DNA from: JAGVPT01 sp963717445 | GTDB taxonomy: Bacteria > Bacteroidota > Ignavibacteria > UBA10030 > UBA8401 | Length of the DNA stretch: 64,000 nt | NCBI GenBank assembly: GCA_963717445.1 | Contig: OY970334.1 | Coordinates: forward strand, 2,232,001 to 2,296,000 | Direction of reading: 5' to 3' | Part shown: positions 35,420-42,738 of the stretch, in pieces | Numbering within the stretch: position 1 is the first letter of the stretch | How the letters are laid out: each line of letters starts with the position of its first letter | Program-made: the position numbers and the translations under genes | Notes under the pieces: model-generated | Databases searched by the model: none | Told to the model about the DNA's origin: nothing | Seen by the model: only the letters and a program-made list of their open reading frames with translations

Positions 35420-35767
35420 CTAACGGGTTTCTCTCTCACTGCCATCGCGTAACTTCATTCTTACAAACTCGACAATGATCATTGCATCTCCAACGGGGTC
35501 GAGGCTTGGAGAAACAAAGTCCGTAGAAAGCCGCGCCTCTAAACGAGCCGCGGCATCAGCGGCCTTGTCCGGCAAATTTTCGAATTTCATAAATGCCCGG
35601 AGTGCGCCTATATAGTCCCGTTGAACGGAGACACCGGGATTCCTTTTTAGTAATTCTTGAATCGCGATGCCGGCAATTCGGCGCGCACCGGTGCGTATCC
35701 GGCCGGGATTGTTCGATTGCCTTGCCCGAAGCAATTCAATTTCTATTTCGCGCTGCCAATCAGCCAT
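35420..35767 (-). CDS. Hypothetical protein downstream of DUF2851
   Basis: I do not recognise this 115-residue protein. It is mostly helical and soluble (MADWQREIEIELLRARQSN onward). It begins 3 nt after the DUF2851 stop codon, so the two are co-translated, and it may be a small partner of that protein. Confidence 0.6.
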   Translation of the reverse strand: MADWQREIEIELLRARQSNNPGRIRTGARRIAGIAIQELLKRNPGVSVQRDYIGALRAFMKFENLPDKAADAAARLEARLSTDFVSPSLDPVGDAMIIVEFVRMKLRDGSERETR

Positions 35768-35770
35768 GAT

Positions 35771-37306
35771 TTATTTTTGAAAGACGGCCGCACCGACTTC
35801 ACATTCGCTGCAACGCCCGGTGCGACAATATCGTTTGTACAGTTGAATGATCCCCTGTTGCTGATATGCCGAACGTAATCGCAATTTCTCTTTCAACAAT
35901 TGTTTTTCCATCCTTCGTGTAATGAAATTAGCCTCAAGAAGGGGAATGACTGCCGCTATTTTCATTGCTTGTTCATGTAAATTTTCCGTTTGAAAAATAA
36001 CTGCGTTCAAACTGCACAACGGCAGGATGGTGTTAATAACAAGATCATATTTGCGGGCATCGCCAAGAATCGCATGCCGCCGGGGTGACGATTCGGTAAA
36101 CGAATAATGGAAACTCCAAAACGGATCTTCACCGATCGTAAGTATCGTGAGAAGGTGTTCCAATTTTTCCTGCGGTGAAGAGTGTGCACCCTCCACGATT
36201 GTGACAATGTGTGTCAACATCTGCCGGTACAGTATCCTCTCCAGAAGAAAACTTGCCGCAGCAATGCGAGCCGTCGGAAAATTTGCCGGCCGCGTAGGAC
36301 TAAACATCCACTCGGTTGGATGCATTGACTCTATGGAATGAAGCTGCGTTATTCTAGGTCTTGCATGAAGATTCTTCCATGCTGTGTGAAGCTGATGAAG
36401 GTGTATTTTAGACTGCTGGTCATGAGTCAGCTGCATCTCTGGAAGCAATCCGGAAACCCGGAACAGAATCGCTTCGAGTTCCAGCGCCGTGAGCTCATAC
36501 GAGACAAAAGAAGATTTAAGGATCCGCACTGAAACACGATTCGCAAGCGTAGCAAACGGTATCCTGTTTTTGGAGTATCCCAGCCCATCCATGAATCCTT
36601 CATAAAGAAGTTGTTCCCATGCGTCTACCCGGTGCAATTCCTTTTCACCGACGTGCGTTTCCGGAGCCGGAATTTCATCGGGATTTTCTTCGCCGCGCCA
36701 GGCTCTGTAGTTTTCTGCCGGCTCAGAAATCCCGCGATGCTGTTCGTCGATAATCTCGACCAGTCGACCGAACATGTGCACGGCTTTTTCTTTTAATCGC
36801 TCTCCATAGAGCTTTTGGATCCATTGTTCGAGAATATCAACTCCAACCATGTTGTTGTGATCGAAACAACGCAAAGGTGCGGAACGTGAAATGTGCTCGT
36901 CTCGCATTGCATGCTCGATGATTTTTTCCAGGGGGAATGAAAGAAATTCATCGATAGCAAGCACGGGTATCAACCGTCCGCTTGCGGATGTCGTTGATCC
37001 CGCACCGGGGTTGCCGTGAAGAACAACGTGAAGGATAACTGAATTATATTTCTGGTCGTTGTTGTGGAGATGGATATTCCAATCATCGTTCGTCCGGTGA
37101 AATTCTATATCGCCGCGAAATGTTTGACCGTCCAATATAATCACACCGTCGTGGAAATCGGGACCGCCGCCGCGGTTCAAAATTCCCGGCGAAATAATTT
37201 TCAGCGTGCGGCCGTCAAGTGTTGTCAAGCGGTCGGCATCGAGATATTGCTTACTCCAGAGATGACGGAGAATGTCTTCGTGAATTGTGACAGAATGTAT
37301 TGCCAT
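35771..37306 (-). CDS. DUF2851 family protein
   Basis: A 511-residue member of DUF2851, common in Bacteroidota-type genomes and of unknown function. Landmarks are HEDILRHLWSKQYLD at the start, GILNRGGGPDFHDGVIILDG (about residues 40-59) and GDIEFHRTNDDWNIHLHNND (about 65-84), an acidic/His-rich core compatible with a metal or nuclease-like site. The ATG at 37306 fits the family start; the frame stays open to 37522 but that extension overlaps the end of pyrF (37369-38193) in another frame and is unlikely. It follows pyrF by 62 bp. Confidence 0.85.
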   Translation of the reverse strand: MAIHSVTIHEDILRHLWSKQYLDADRLTTLDGRTLKIISPGILNRGGGPDFHDGVIILDGQTFRGDIEFHRTNDDWNIHLHNNDQKYNSVILHVVLHGNPGAGSTTSASGRLIPVLAIDEFLSFPLEKIIEHAMRDEHISRSAPLRCFDHNNMVGVDILEQWIQKLYGERLKEKAVHMFGRLVEIIDEQHRGISEPAENYRAWRGEENPDEIPAPETHVGEKELHRVDAWEQLLYEGFMDGLGYSKNRIPFATLANRVSVRILKSSFVSYELTALELEAILFRVSGLLPEMQLTHDQQSKIHLHQLHTAWKNLHARPRITQLHSIESMHPTEWMFSPTRPANFPTARIAAASFLLERILYRQMLTHIVTIVEGAHSSPQEKLEHLLTILTIGEDPFWSFHYSFTESSPRRHAILGDARKYDLVINTILPLCSLNAVIFQTENLHEQAMKIAAVIPLLEANFITRRMEKQLLKEKLRLRSAYQQQGIIQLYKRYCRTGRCSECEVGAAVFQK

Positions 37307-37368
37307 GGTTCCCCCCTGATGGAATACAACTTCGAGGCGTGAAGAAGTCGACGGAAATACCCGATTGC

Positions 37369-38193
37369 TCAGCGTCTGAAAAATCTTCCCCGCCAATAAT
37401 TGATTTCTTCCCTGAGTTTCATCGCTTCTGCACGCGCAGCTTCCGCAAAATTCTCGCTGCGAGACGCGTAAAGAATGCTGCGGCTGGCGTTTATAATCGC
37501 CAGGTACCCCTTGCCGTCGCAACCGTAGCGCACCGCTGTTTCAATGCTTCCGCCCTGCGCGCCAACGCCGGGAATGAGCAATGGAGCTGCCGGCGCTTTT
37601 TTGCGGGTCGACCGAAGTTCTTTCGGTCTCGTTGCTCCGACAACGAAGCCGACGTTCTTTTTTGCATTCCACTTCAACGCCGACTCGATAACTTTTTGGT
37701 AAAGAAATTTCCCGCCGACTTTCAAGTACTGAAAATCTTTTGCCCCGGAGTTCGATGTTACCGCAAGGATGAACGCGCATTGCTCTTCCGATTGGAGGAA
37801 CGGAGCGACAGAATCTTTTCCCATGTACGCGTTGACGGTAACGGCGTCGAATCTCAATTCATCCAAAAAGATGCGGGCATAGCGCTCGGATGAATTTCCA
37901 ATATCGCCCCGCTTTGCATCGGCAATGGAAACAATCGACGGGGGAATTTTTTGCACTGTGGCGCGCATTGCACTCCAGCCCCGCTCACCTTCGGCCTCAT
38001 AAAACGCCGAGTTGAGCTTGTAGGCACATACGATGTCGCTCGTTGCTTCAATGATCCGCCGATTGAATTCATATTGTGGATTCTCGTACGCTTTTAAAAC
38101 TTTCGGAAGCTTTACAACATCAGTGTCGAGACCGATGCAAAGCAACGAATTCGATTTTTTCTGACTCTGAAGGAGCTTGGATGTAAAGTTCAA
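37369..38193 (-). CDS. pyrF: Orotidine 5'-phosphate decarboxylase, type 2
   Basis: Last step of UMP synthesis. At 274 residues this is the longer bacterial type 2 form: CIGLDTDVVKLPKVLK near the start, the catalytic motif IADAKRGDIGNSSERYA (about residues 91-107), and IPGVGAQGGS near residue 208. The first in-frame start after a stop is TTG at 38193, which lies inside the stuttered repeat (words of the form aaagttc), so the repeat seems to supply the start codon. No Shine-Dalgarno is seen. A later start would cut into the conserved beginning. Confidence 0.93.
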   Translation of the reverse strand: MNFTSKLLQSQKKSNSLLCIGLDTDVVKLPKVLKAYENPQYEFNRRIIEATSDIVCAYKLNSAFYEAEGERGWSAMRATVQKIPPSIVSIADAKRGDIGNSSERYARIFLDELRFDAVTVNAYMGKDSVAPFLQSEEQCAFILAVTSNSGAKDFQYLKVGGKFLYQKVIESALKWNAKKNVGFVVGATRPKELRSTRKKAPAAPLLIPGVGAQGGSIETAVRYGCDGKGYLAIINASRSILYASRSENFAEAARAEAMKLREEINYWRGRFFRR

Positions 38194-38312
38194 AGTTCAA
38201 AGTTAAAAGTTAAAAGTTATAGGTTGTACGTTATACGTTGTAAGTTGTAAGTTTCATTTGATGGCGCCGGGTTTCGCAGATTATTTTCACTTTACACTTT
38301 TAACTTTCAACT
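38187..38312. repeat. Stuttered inverted repeat between the S9 peptidase gene and pyrF
   Basis: Words of about 7-8 bp (aaagttc, aaagtta, gttatac, gtaagtt) run from 38187 to 38253. The segment 38194-38211 is inverted at 38295-38312 with 16 of 18 matches. The left side overlaps the TTG start of pyrF and the right arm reaches the first base of the stop codon of the S9 peptidase. A GC-rich centre (ggcgccggg) lies between. Confidence 0.6.
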
Positions 38313-40378
38313 CATTTCAAGTACGTTGCCAACCAATCCAGCACGGTTTTATGCCATAGCTCGGAATTCAACGGCTTCAACACAAAATGACTTTCATCGG
38401 GAAAATACAGCATCTTGGATGGCACACCCATTCGTTGCAGTGCCGTAAACATCTGAAACCCTTCGCTCACATCGAGCCGGTAATCGTGCTGGCTGTGAAT
38501 GATGAGCATCGGAGTTTTGAAATGCTCGACGTAATTGCTTGGTGAGAATTTATCGTAGAGTGCGCGGTTCGTCCACGGAGTCCCTTTGAACTCCCATTGG
38601 TTAAACCACAACTCCTCGGTCGTTCCGTATGCGCTGATGCTATTGAACATGCCATCGTGACAGACAAGTGCTTTGAAAATTCCCTCGTCGTTATGCCCCT
38701 CGATCCAGTTGATCATGTAGCCGCCGTACGATGCTCCGGCCGCAGCGATGCGTGACGTATCGATAAACTGGTACGTCTTCATTACGTACTTGACCCCGTT
38801 CATCAGATCAATAAAGACCTTGCCGCCCCAGTCGCCGGAAATTTCATCCGTGAATTTCTGCCCGTAACCGGTACTTCCCCTGGGATTCACCATCGCGACA
38901 ACGTATCCGGGCGAAGCGAACATTTGCGCATTCCAGCGATAATGCATCTCATCTTCCCATTGTCCCTGGGGTCCGCCATGAATAAGATATACCATCGGAT
39001 ATTTTTTGGCAGGATCGAAGAACGGCGGCTTCAGTAAAAACCCCTCCACGTTAGCACCACCCGCCCCTTTGAACCAGAATTCTTCCCACGGATTCATCTC
39101 GATGCCCGCAAGCTTTGCATCGTTCGTGGTCGTAATTTGTTTGAGATTCTTTCCATCCGTATCCATTTTCCAAACCTCGCTCGGATCTCGGATGGTCTGT
39201 TTTTCGAAAATCAACGCTTTCCCGTCGGGAGCAATTGTGAGGCTGCTGCAGTTCATTTTGTGTGTGATTTGTTCGACCTTGGCCTCGTTCATTTTGCCGG
39301 ACAAGGTTACTTTATAGATGGAACGATATCCTTGATCATCGGCATTGAAGTACAGAAACTTTTCATCCGGCGACCAGGCAACGTCCCCGACGGAACGATC
39401 AAATTGCTCGGTAAGTGGTGTGATTTTTCCCATTGCGCGATCGTATACCGTTAGAACATATTTATCGGATTCGAATCCGGGACGCTTCATCGCGCGGTAC
39501 GCAATGTATTTTCCATCGGGAGAGTACAGCGGTTGGTTGTCGTTTGCCTTGTTTACGGTTATCCTTTTCGGTTCACCAAAAGGTTTTCCATTATGGAGTG
39601 AGACGATAAAAATATCGTTATTGGTCGAAACGGCGACCACGGGATCGGTATTACGCACAAATGCAAGCTCTGCATCGTCAGGCGAGAACGCATAATCGAT
39701 ATTGCCGCCGATGTCGATCGGCGGTGTATCGTAATCGCCGGGCGTTGCATCGACCGCTGCGCCGCCGCTCGAAGGAACGATGAAGACATGGCTTCTCTTC
39801 CCATCCTTGTAATGATCCCACACGCGATACGGAAGCCTCGTGAAAATCTTTGCCTTCACTTTTCCGGTATCGAGCATGCCATCGCGCTCCTTGTTGCAAC
39901 TGTCATTCGGGCAATCGGGGAAAATATCGGATGCAAAGGCAAAATATTTTCCATCATTTGAAACGTTAAATTCGTTGACCCCTGTTGATAAGGAAGTGAT
40001 CTTTGTTGGCTCTCCGCCGCCGACCGGTATTGTATAAATTTGCGGGGTACCGTCCCTCGAAGAAATAAATGCGATGGTCTTCCCGTCCGGCATCCAACGG
40101 GGAGAGTTGTCCGCTTTGGGGCTGTTCGTCAGTTGTTTCGCTTTTCCGCCAGCCGACGAAATCAGCCAGATATCGCTGTTGCCGGCGTTGGTTTCCTTGC
40201 TGTAGTACGTAACTGTGTACACGACCCATTGTCCGTCGGGAGAAACTTGTGGGCCTGCGACGCGGCCAAAGCTAAAGAGGTCGTCGAAGGTGATGGCGTG
40301 CTTGGCCTGTGCCGGTGAACAATCAACAATTAGCAGTAAGCAGTAAGCAGTGAGGAGTAAGGAGAAAATGCGTTTCAT
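38312..40378 (-). CDS. S9 family prolyl-oligopeptidase-like peptidase, exported
   Basis: A 688-residue serine peptidase of the acylaminoacyl-peptidase/DPP IV type. The N terminus is a signal peptide (MKRIFSLLLTAYCLLLIVDC) that could be a lipoprotein signal with Cys 20. A seven-bladed propeller follows (repeats such as PDGKTIAFISSRDGTPQIY, SPDGKYIAYRAM), then the alpha/beta hydrolase with the nucleophile in GASYGGYMINW (about residue 560), Asp in HSQHDYRLDVSEGFQ and His in DESHFVLKP. The DNA of the signal peptide is made of the same stuttering words as the intergenic repeats (40321-40370). Confidence 0.92.
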   Translation of the reverse strand: MKRIFSLLLTAYCLLLIVDCSPAQAKHAITFDDLFSFGRVAGPQVSPDGQWVVYTVTYYSKETNAGNSDIWLISSAGGKAKQLTNSPKADNSPRWMPDGKTIAFISSRDGTPQIYTIPVGGGEPTKITSLSTGVNEFNVSNDGKYFAFASDIFPDCPNDSCNKERDGMLDTGKVKAKIFTRLPYRVWDHYKDGKRSHVFIVPSSGGAAVDATPGDYDTPPIDIGGNIDYAFSPDDAELAFVRNTDPVVAVSTNNDIFIVSLHNGKPFGEPKRITVNKANDNQPLYSPDGKYIAYRAMKRPGFESDKYVLTVYDRAMGKITPLTEQFDRSVGDVAWSPDEKFLYFNADDQGYRSIYKVTLSGKMNEAKVEQITHKMNCSSLTIAPDGKALIFEKQTIRDPSEVWKMDTDGKNLKQITTTNDAKLAGIEMNPWEEFWFKGAGGANVEGFLLKPPFFDPAKKYPMVYLIHGGPQGQWEDEMHYRWNAQMFASPGYVVAMVNPRGSTGYGQKFTDEISGDWGGKVFIDLMNGVKYVMKTYQFIDTSRIAAAGASYGGYMINWIEGHNDEGIFKALVCHDGMFNSISAYGTTEELWFNQWEFKGTPWTNRALYDKFSPSNYVEHFKTPMLIIHSQHDYRLDVSEGFQMFTALQRMGVPSKMLYFPDESHFVLKPLNSELWHKTVLDWLATYLK
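40321..40370. repeat. Stuttered words inside the S9 signal-peptide coding region
   Basis: On the plus strand agcagtaagcagtaagcagt then gaggagtaaggag: seven-base words agtaagc and agtaagg in near-tandem, preceded by gaacaatcaacaatt. These are the same kind of words as the intergenic elements, yet they encode residues of the hydrophobic core of the signal peptide. Confidence 0.5.
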
Positions 40379-40511
40379 GGAGCGACTCCTGAAATGGGGC
40401 AGCGTTAAGTGTAAAGTGCTAAGTTAAAAGTTAGAATGAAAAACTAAAAAGTGTAAGCGCTTTAAACGTTCAATTCAAACAACAAGTAACAGAAAAAAAG
40501 GAAAAGAGGCA

Positions 40512-40543
40512 ATTGCAAAGAGAAGTGAAAAGGGGTATCTTTT
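40512..40543 (+). promoter_or_regulatory. Candidate Bacteroidota-type promoter for the DUF488 gene
   Basis: ATTG (40512-40515), 20 nt, TATCTTTT (40536-40543), one mismatch from each half of the consensus. The ATG at 40557 is about 7 nt after the predicted start, so the mRNA would be nearly leaderless. Confidence 0.35.
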
Positions 40544-40556
40544 GTGAACTACGGGT

Positions 40557-41438
40557 ATGTTTAAACGAAGAAAAATATTCCTTGCCTTACTTGAAGCGTG
40601 CGGCGGTGAATTGAGAAGCACCGACATGGAAAAACTGCTCTTTCTCTATTGCACCGAGAGTGGGCAACGTTATTACGACTTTTTCCCATACAAATTCGGC
40701 TGCTTTAGCATCCTTTCTTACCAAGACAAACGTGTTTTGACACAGCAAGGGTTTCTTGCCGACGCCGACTGTTTCAAACTGAAAAAGCGATACAGCTATC
40801 TTGCTTCATTAGACCCCGGCGAACAACAACATATCGGGGAGTTTGCCAAACGGACAAAAAAATTACGAGGAACAAATCTTATCCGCAATGTTTATGTAAA
40901 CCATCCTTATTACGCAATTCGAAGTGAGATCAAAGAGACAATACTAAGCAAAAAGGAGTTCCGTGAAGTCGAACGGGCCAGAAAGTCTGATAATGCGGTT
41001 TGTCTTATGACAATCGGCTATGAGGGATTAACTATCGATTCGTACATTAACAAATTGATTAACAACAATGTTGCGTTGGTCATCGACGTTCGGAGAAATC
41101 CTCTTTCAATGAAATATGGATTCAGCAAGACGCGCTTCCGGAGTTATCTTGAACGTGCAGGGATATGCTACGAACATGTTCCGTCACTTGGGATTGAATC
41201 GTCACAACGAAAAAACCTTGAAACGGCAGAAGACTATAAATCCCTTTTTAGAAAATATGAGGCTGAAACGCTGCCCCGTTGTGAAAAAGAATTGCGATTA
41301 GTGACATATCTTGTTGAGAAACACCGCCGTGCGGCATTGACATGTTTTGAAGCGAATTCACAATCATGTCATCGTCACACAATTACCAAATTTCTTCAAT
41401 CGGATCATCGCTGGAATATTCCTATCAAGCATCTATAA
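40557..41438 (+). CDS. DUF488 protein with extra N-terminal domain
   Basis: The C-terminal half (from about residue 150) is DUF488: MTIGYEGLTIDSYINKL, VIDVRRNPLSMKYGFSK, then LERAGICYEHVPSLGI and a CF-x4-CHR-like ending (LTCFEANSQSCHRH). The first 130 residues (FLALLEACGGELRSTDMEKLLFLY, then YDFFPYKFGCFSI) look like a winged-helix domain similar to those of SocA/Panacea-type proteins; this is a resemblance by eye. DUF488 proteins are of unknown function and are frequent in accessory islands. It starts the island and is followed after 21 bp by an unknown protein likely in the same operon. Confidence 0.8.
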   Translation: MFKRRKIFLALLEACGGELRSTDMEKLLFLYCTESGQRYYDFFPYKFGCFSILSYQDKRVLTQQGFLADADCFKLKKRYSYLASLDPGEQQHIGEFAKRTKKLRGTNLIRNVYVNHPYYAIRSEIKETILSKKEFREVERARKSDNAVCLMTIGYEGLTIDSYINKLINNNVALVIDVRRNPLSMKYGFSKTRFRSYLERAGICYEHVPSLGIESSQRKNLETAEDYKSLFRKYEAETLPRCEKELRLVTYLVEKHRRAALTCFEANSQSCHRHTITKFLQSDHRWNIPIKHL

Positions 41439-41459
41439 AAATATCCTCTGGGGGAAAGT

Positions 41460-42317
41460 ATGGATTATCTGCCTGCTGTCGTCGACCACGCCAAAGTTCT
41501 CATCACCGTAAAAACCTATCCTCTTCCTTCAAACAAGTACGAAGAACTCGTCTGCACCGCTGGGGTGCTCGAAGACGGACGGTGGATTCGCATTTACCCC
41601 ATACCGTTCCGCTCGCTCCCCTTTGAGAAACAATTTGAGAAGTACGAATGGATTCAGCTTGACTTGGTTCGCAACACGAGCGATTTCAGGCCGGAGACGT
41701 ACCGGCCAAAGTCCGATGCTTCCAACATCCTCATTGTCGGCAAGGCAGGAACAGAACATGAATGGTCCGAGAGAAAGAAGTATGTTTTGCGGAATGTCTT
41801 CACTTCCTTCAAAGAGTTGATCGCACTTGCGAAAGGAGAAGGCCAAACATCGCTTGCAACATTCCGTCCGAAAGAAATCGTCGAGTTCTTTGTGGAAAAA
41901 GACGCCCGGTCATGGAAACAACAGTGGCTTGCCAATTATCAACAATACGGCTTGTTTGAGATAGACGAAAAGGGAGAAGGGGTGCTTCGTAAGATTGTCA
42001 ACAAAGTTCCCTACAAGTATTCGTATCGCTTCTTATGTGAAGACGAGCCTAAGCCGCATACGCTGATGATCGAAGATTGGGAGATCGGCGCTCTCTATTG
42101 GAACTGCTTACGACAAGCAGACGGAGATGAAACCGAGGCCAACCGGCTGGTCAGGAAAAAATATTTTGAGGAGTTCCTTAACAAACGAGACCTGCATCTT
42201 TTTGTCGGCACAACGAAACAATATCACAACGTAGCGCCCAATCCATTTGTAATCATCGGCGTGTTCTACCCGCCGGCTCACAAGGATGTCGGGCAAGGGG
42301 TGCTTTTTACTTCATAA
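41460..42317 (+). CDS. Hypothetical protein paired with DUF488
   Basis: I do not recognise this 285-residue protein. It is soluble and begins with a conserved-looking segment (VLITVKTYPLPSNKYEELVCTAGVLEDGRWIRIYPIPF) suggestive of a beta-barrel or OB-like domain, followed by charged helical regions. It is 21 bp downstream of the DUF488 gene, so the two probably form a functional pair. No nuclease or ATPase motif is evident. Confidence 0.7.
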   Translation: MDYLPAVVDHAKVLITVKTYPLPSNKYEELVCTAGVLEDGRWIRIYPIPFRSLPFEKQFEKYEWIQLDLVRNTSDFRPETYRPKSDASNILIVGKAGTEHEWSERKKYVLRNVFTSFKELIALAKGEGQTSLATFRPKEIVEFFVEKDARSWKQQWLANYQQYGLFEIDEKGEGVLRKIVNKVPYKYSYRFLCEDEPKPHTLMIEDWEIGALYWNCLRQADGDETEANRLVRKKYFEEFLNKRDLHLFVGTTKQYHNVAPNPFVIIGVFYPPAHKDVGQGVLFTS

Positions 42318-42318
42318 T

Positions 42319-42350
42319 TTTGCATCTCCGTCCCGAATTTGCTACTTTTG
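42319..42350 (+). promoter_or_regulatory. Bacteroidota-type promoter for the RadC-like/methyltransferase operon
   Basis: TTTG (42319-42322), 20 nt, TACTTTTG (42343-42350): an exact match to TTTG-N19-21-TAnnTTTG. The predicted start is near 42357, 22 nt before the ATG. It makes the RadC-like and methyltransferase genes a unit separate from the DUF488 pair. Confidence 0.65.
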
Positions 42351-42378
42351 AACAGTCTTTAACAATGATGGGGGAAAA

Positions 42379-42738
42379 ATGAAAACCAAAAATGGGGAAC
42401 GTAAAAGAATAGTTTCTTGGATCAGAGAAAATCAACCGGACTATCGTTTATGGAAACATCCCGGGGGAAAGCTCATCGAACTTGGGGCAAAGAATCTTTC
42501 AGCCCAAGAACTGGTTGCCATCCTCATTTCAACGGGATACAAGGGAAAAACTGCACTCGATGTTTCAAGTGAATTGTTAATCCATTATGGATCGCTCGAG
42601 GCTCTTTCGAATGTGCCGCTAGCGAACTTATTAGAAATCAAGGGGCTTGGTGACGTAAAAATTGTGCGTATTGCTGCTGCATTGGAACTTGGCCGGAGAA
42701 CGGCTGAAGAAATTCTCGAAAATCACAAGGGGCGATGA
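42379..42738 (+). CDS. RadC N-terminal (UPF0758 HhH) domain alone
   Basis: A 119-residue protein matching only the N-terminal part of RadC: LIELGAKNLSAQELVAILISTGYKGKTALDVS, then LLEIKGLGDVKIVRIAAALELGRR, the helix-hairpin-helix. The C-terminal JAB/MPN metalloprotease-like domain of RadC is absent, and the reading frame ends naturally. Its stop overlaps the methyltransferase start by 4 bp (ATGA), so it is co-translated with that gene and may be a DNA-binding partner. Most RadC proteins are full length (about 225 residues). Confidence 0.82.
   Translation: MKTKNGERKRIVSWIRENQPDYRLWKHPGGKLIELGAKNLSAQELVAILISTGYKGKTALDVSSELLIHYGSLEALSNVPLANLLEIKGLGDVKIVRIAAALELGRRTAEEILENHKGR

Noticed and set aside
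37307..37522. N-terminal extension of the DUF2851 gene
   Set aside because: It overlaps the 3' end of pyrF in another frame and adds sequence unlike the family.
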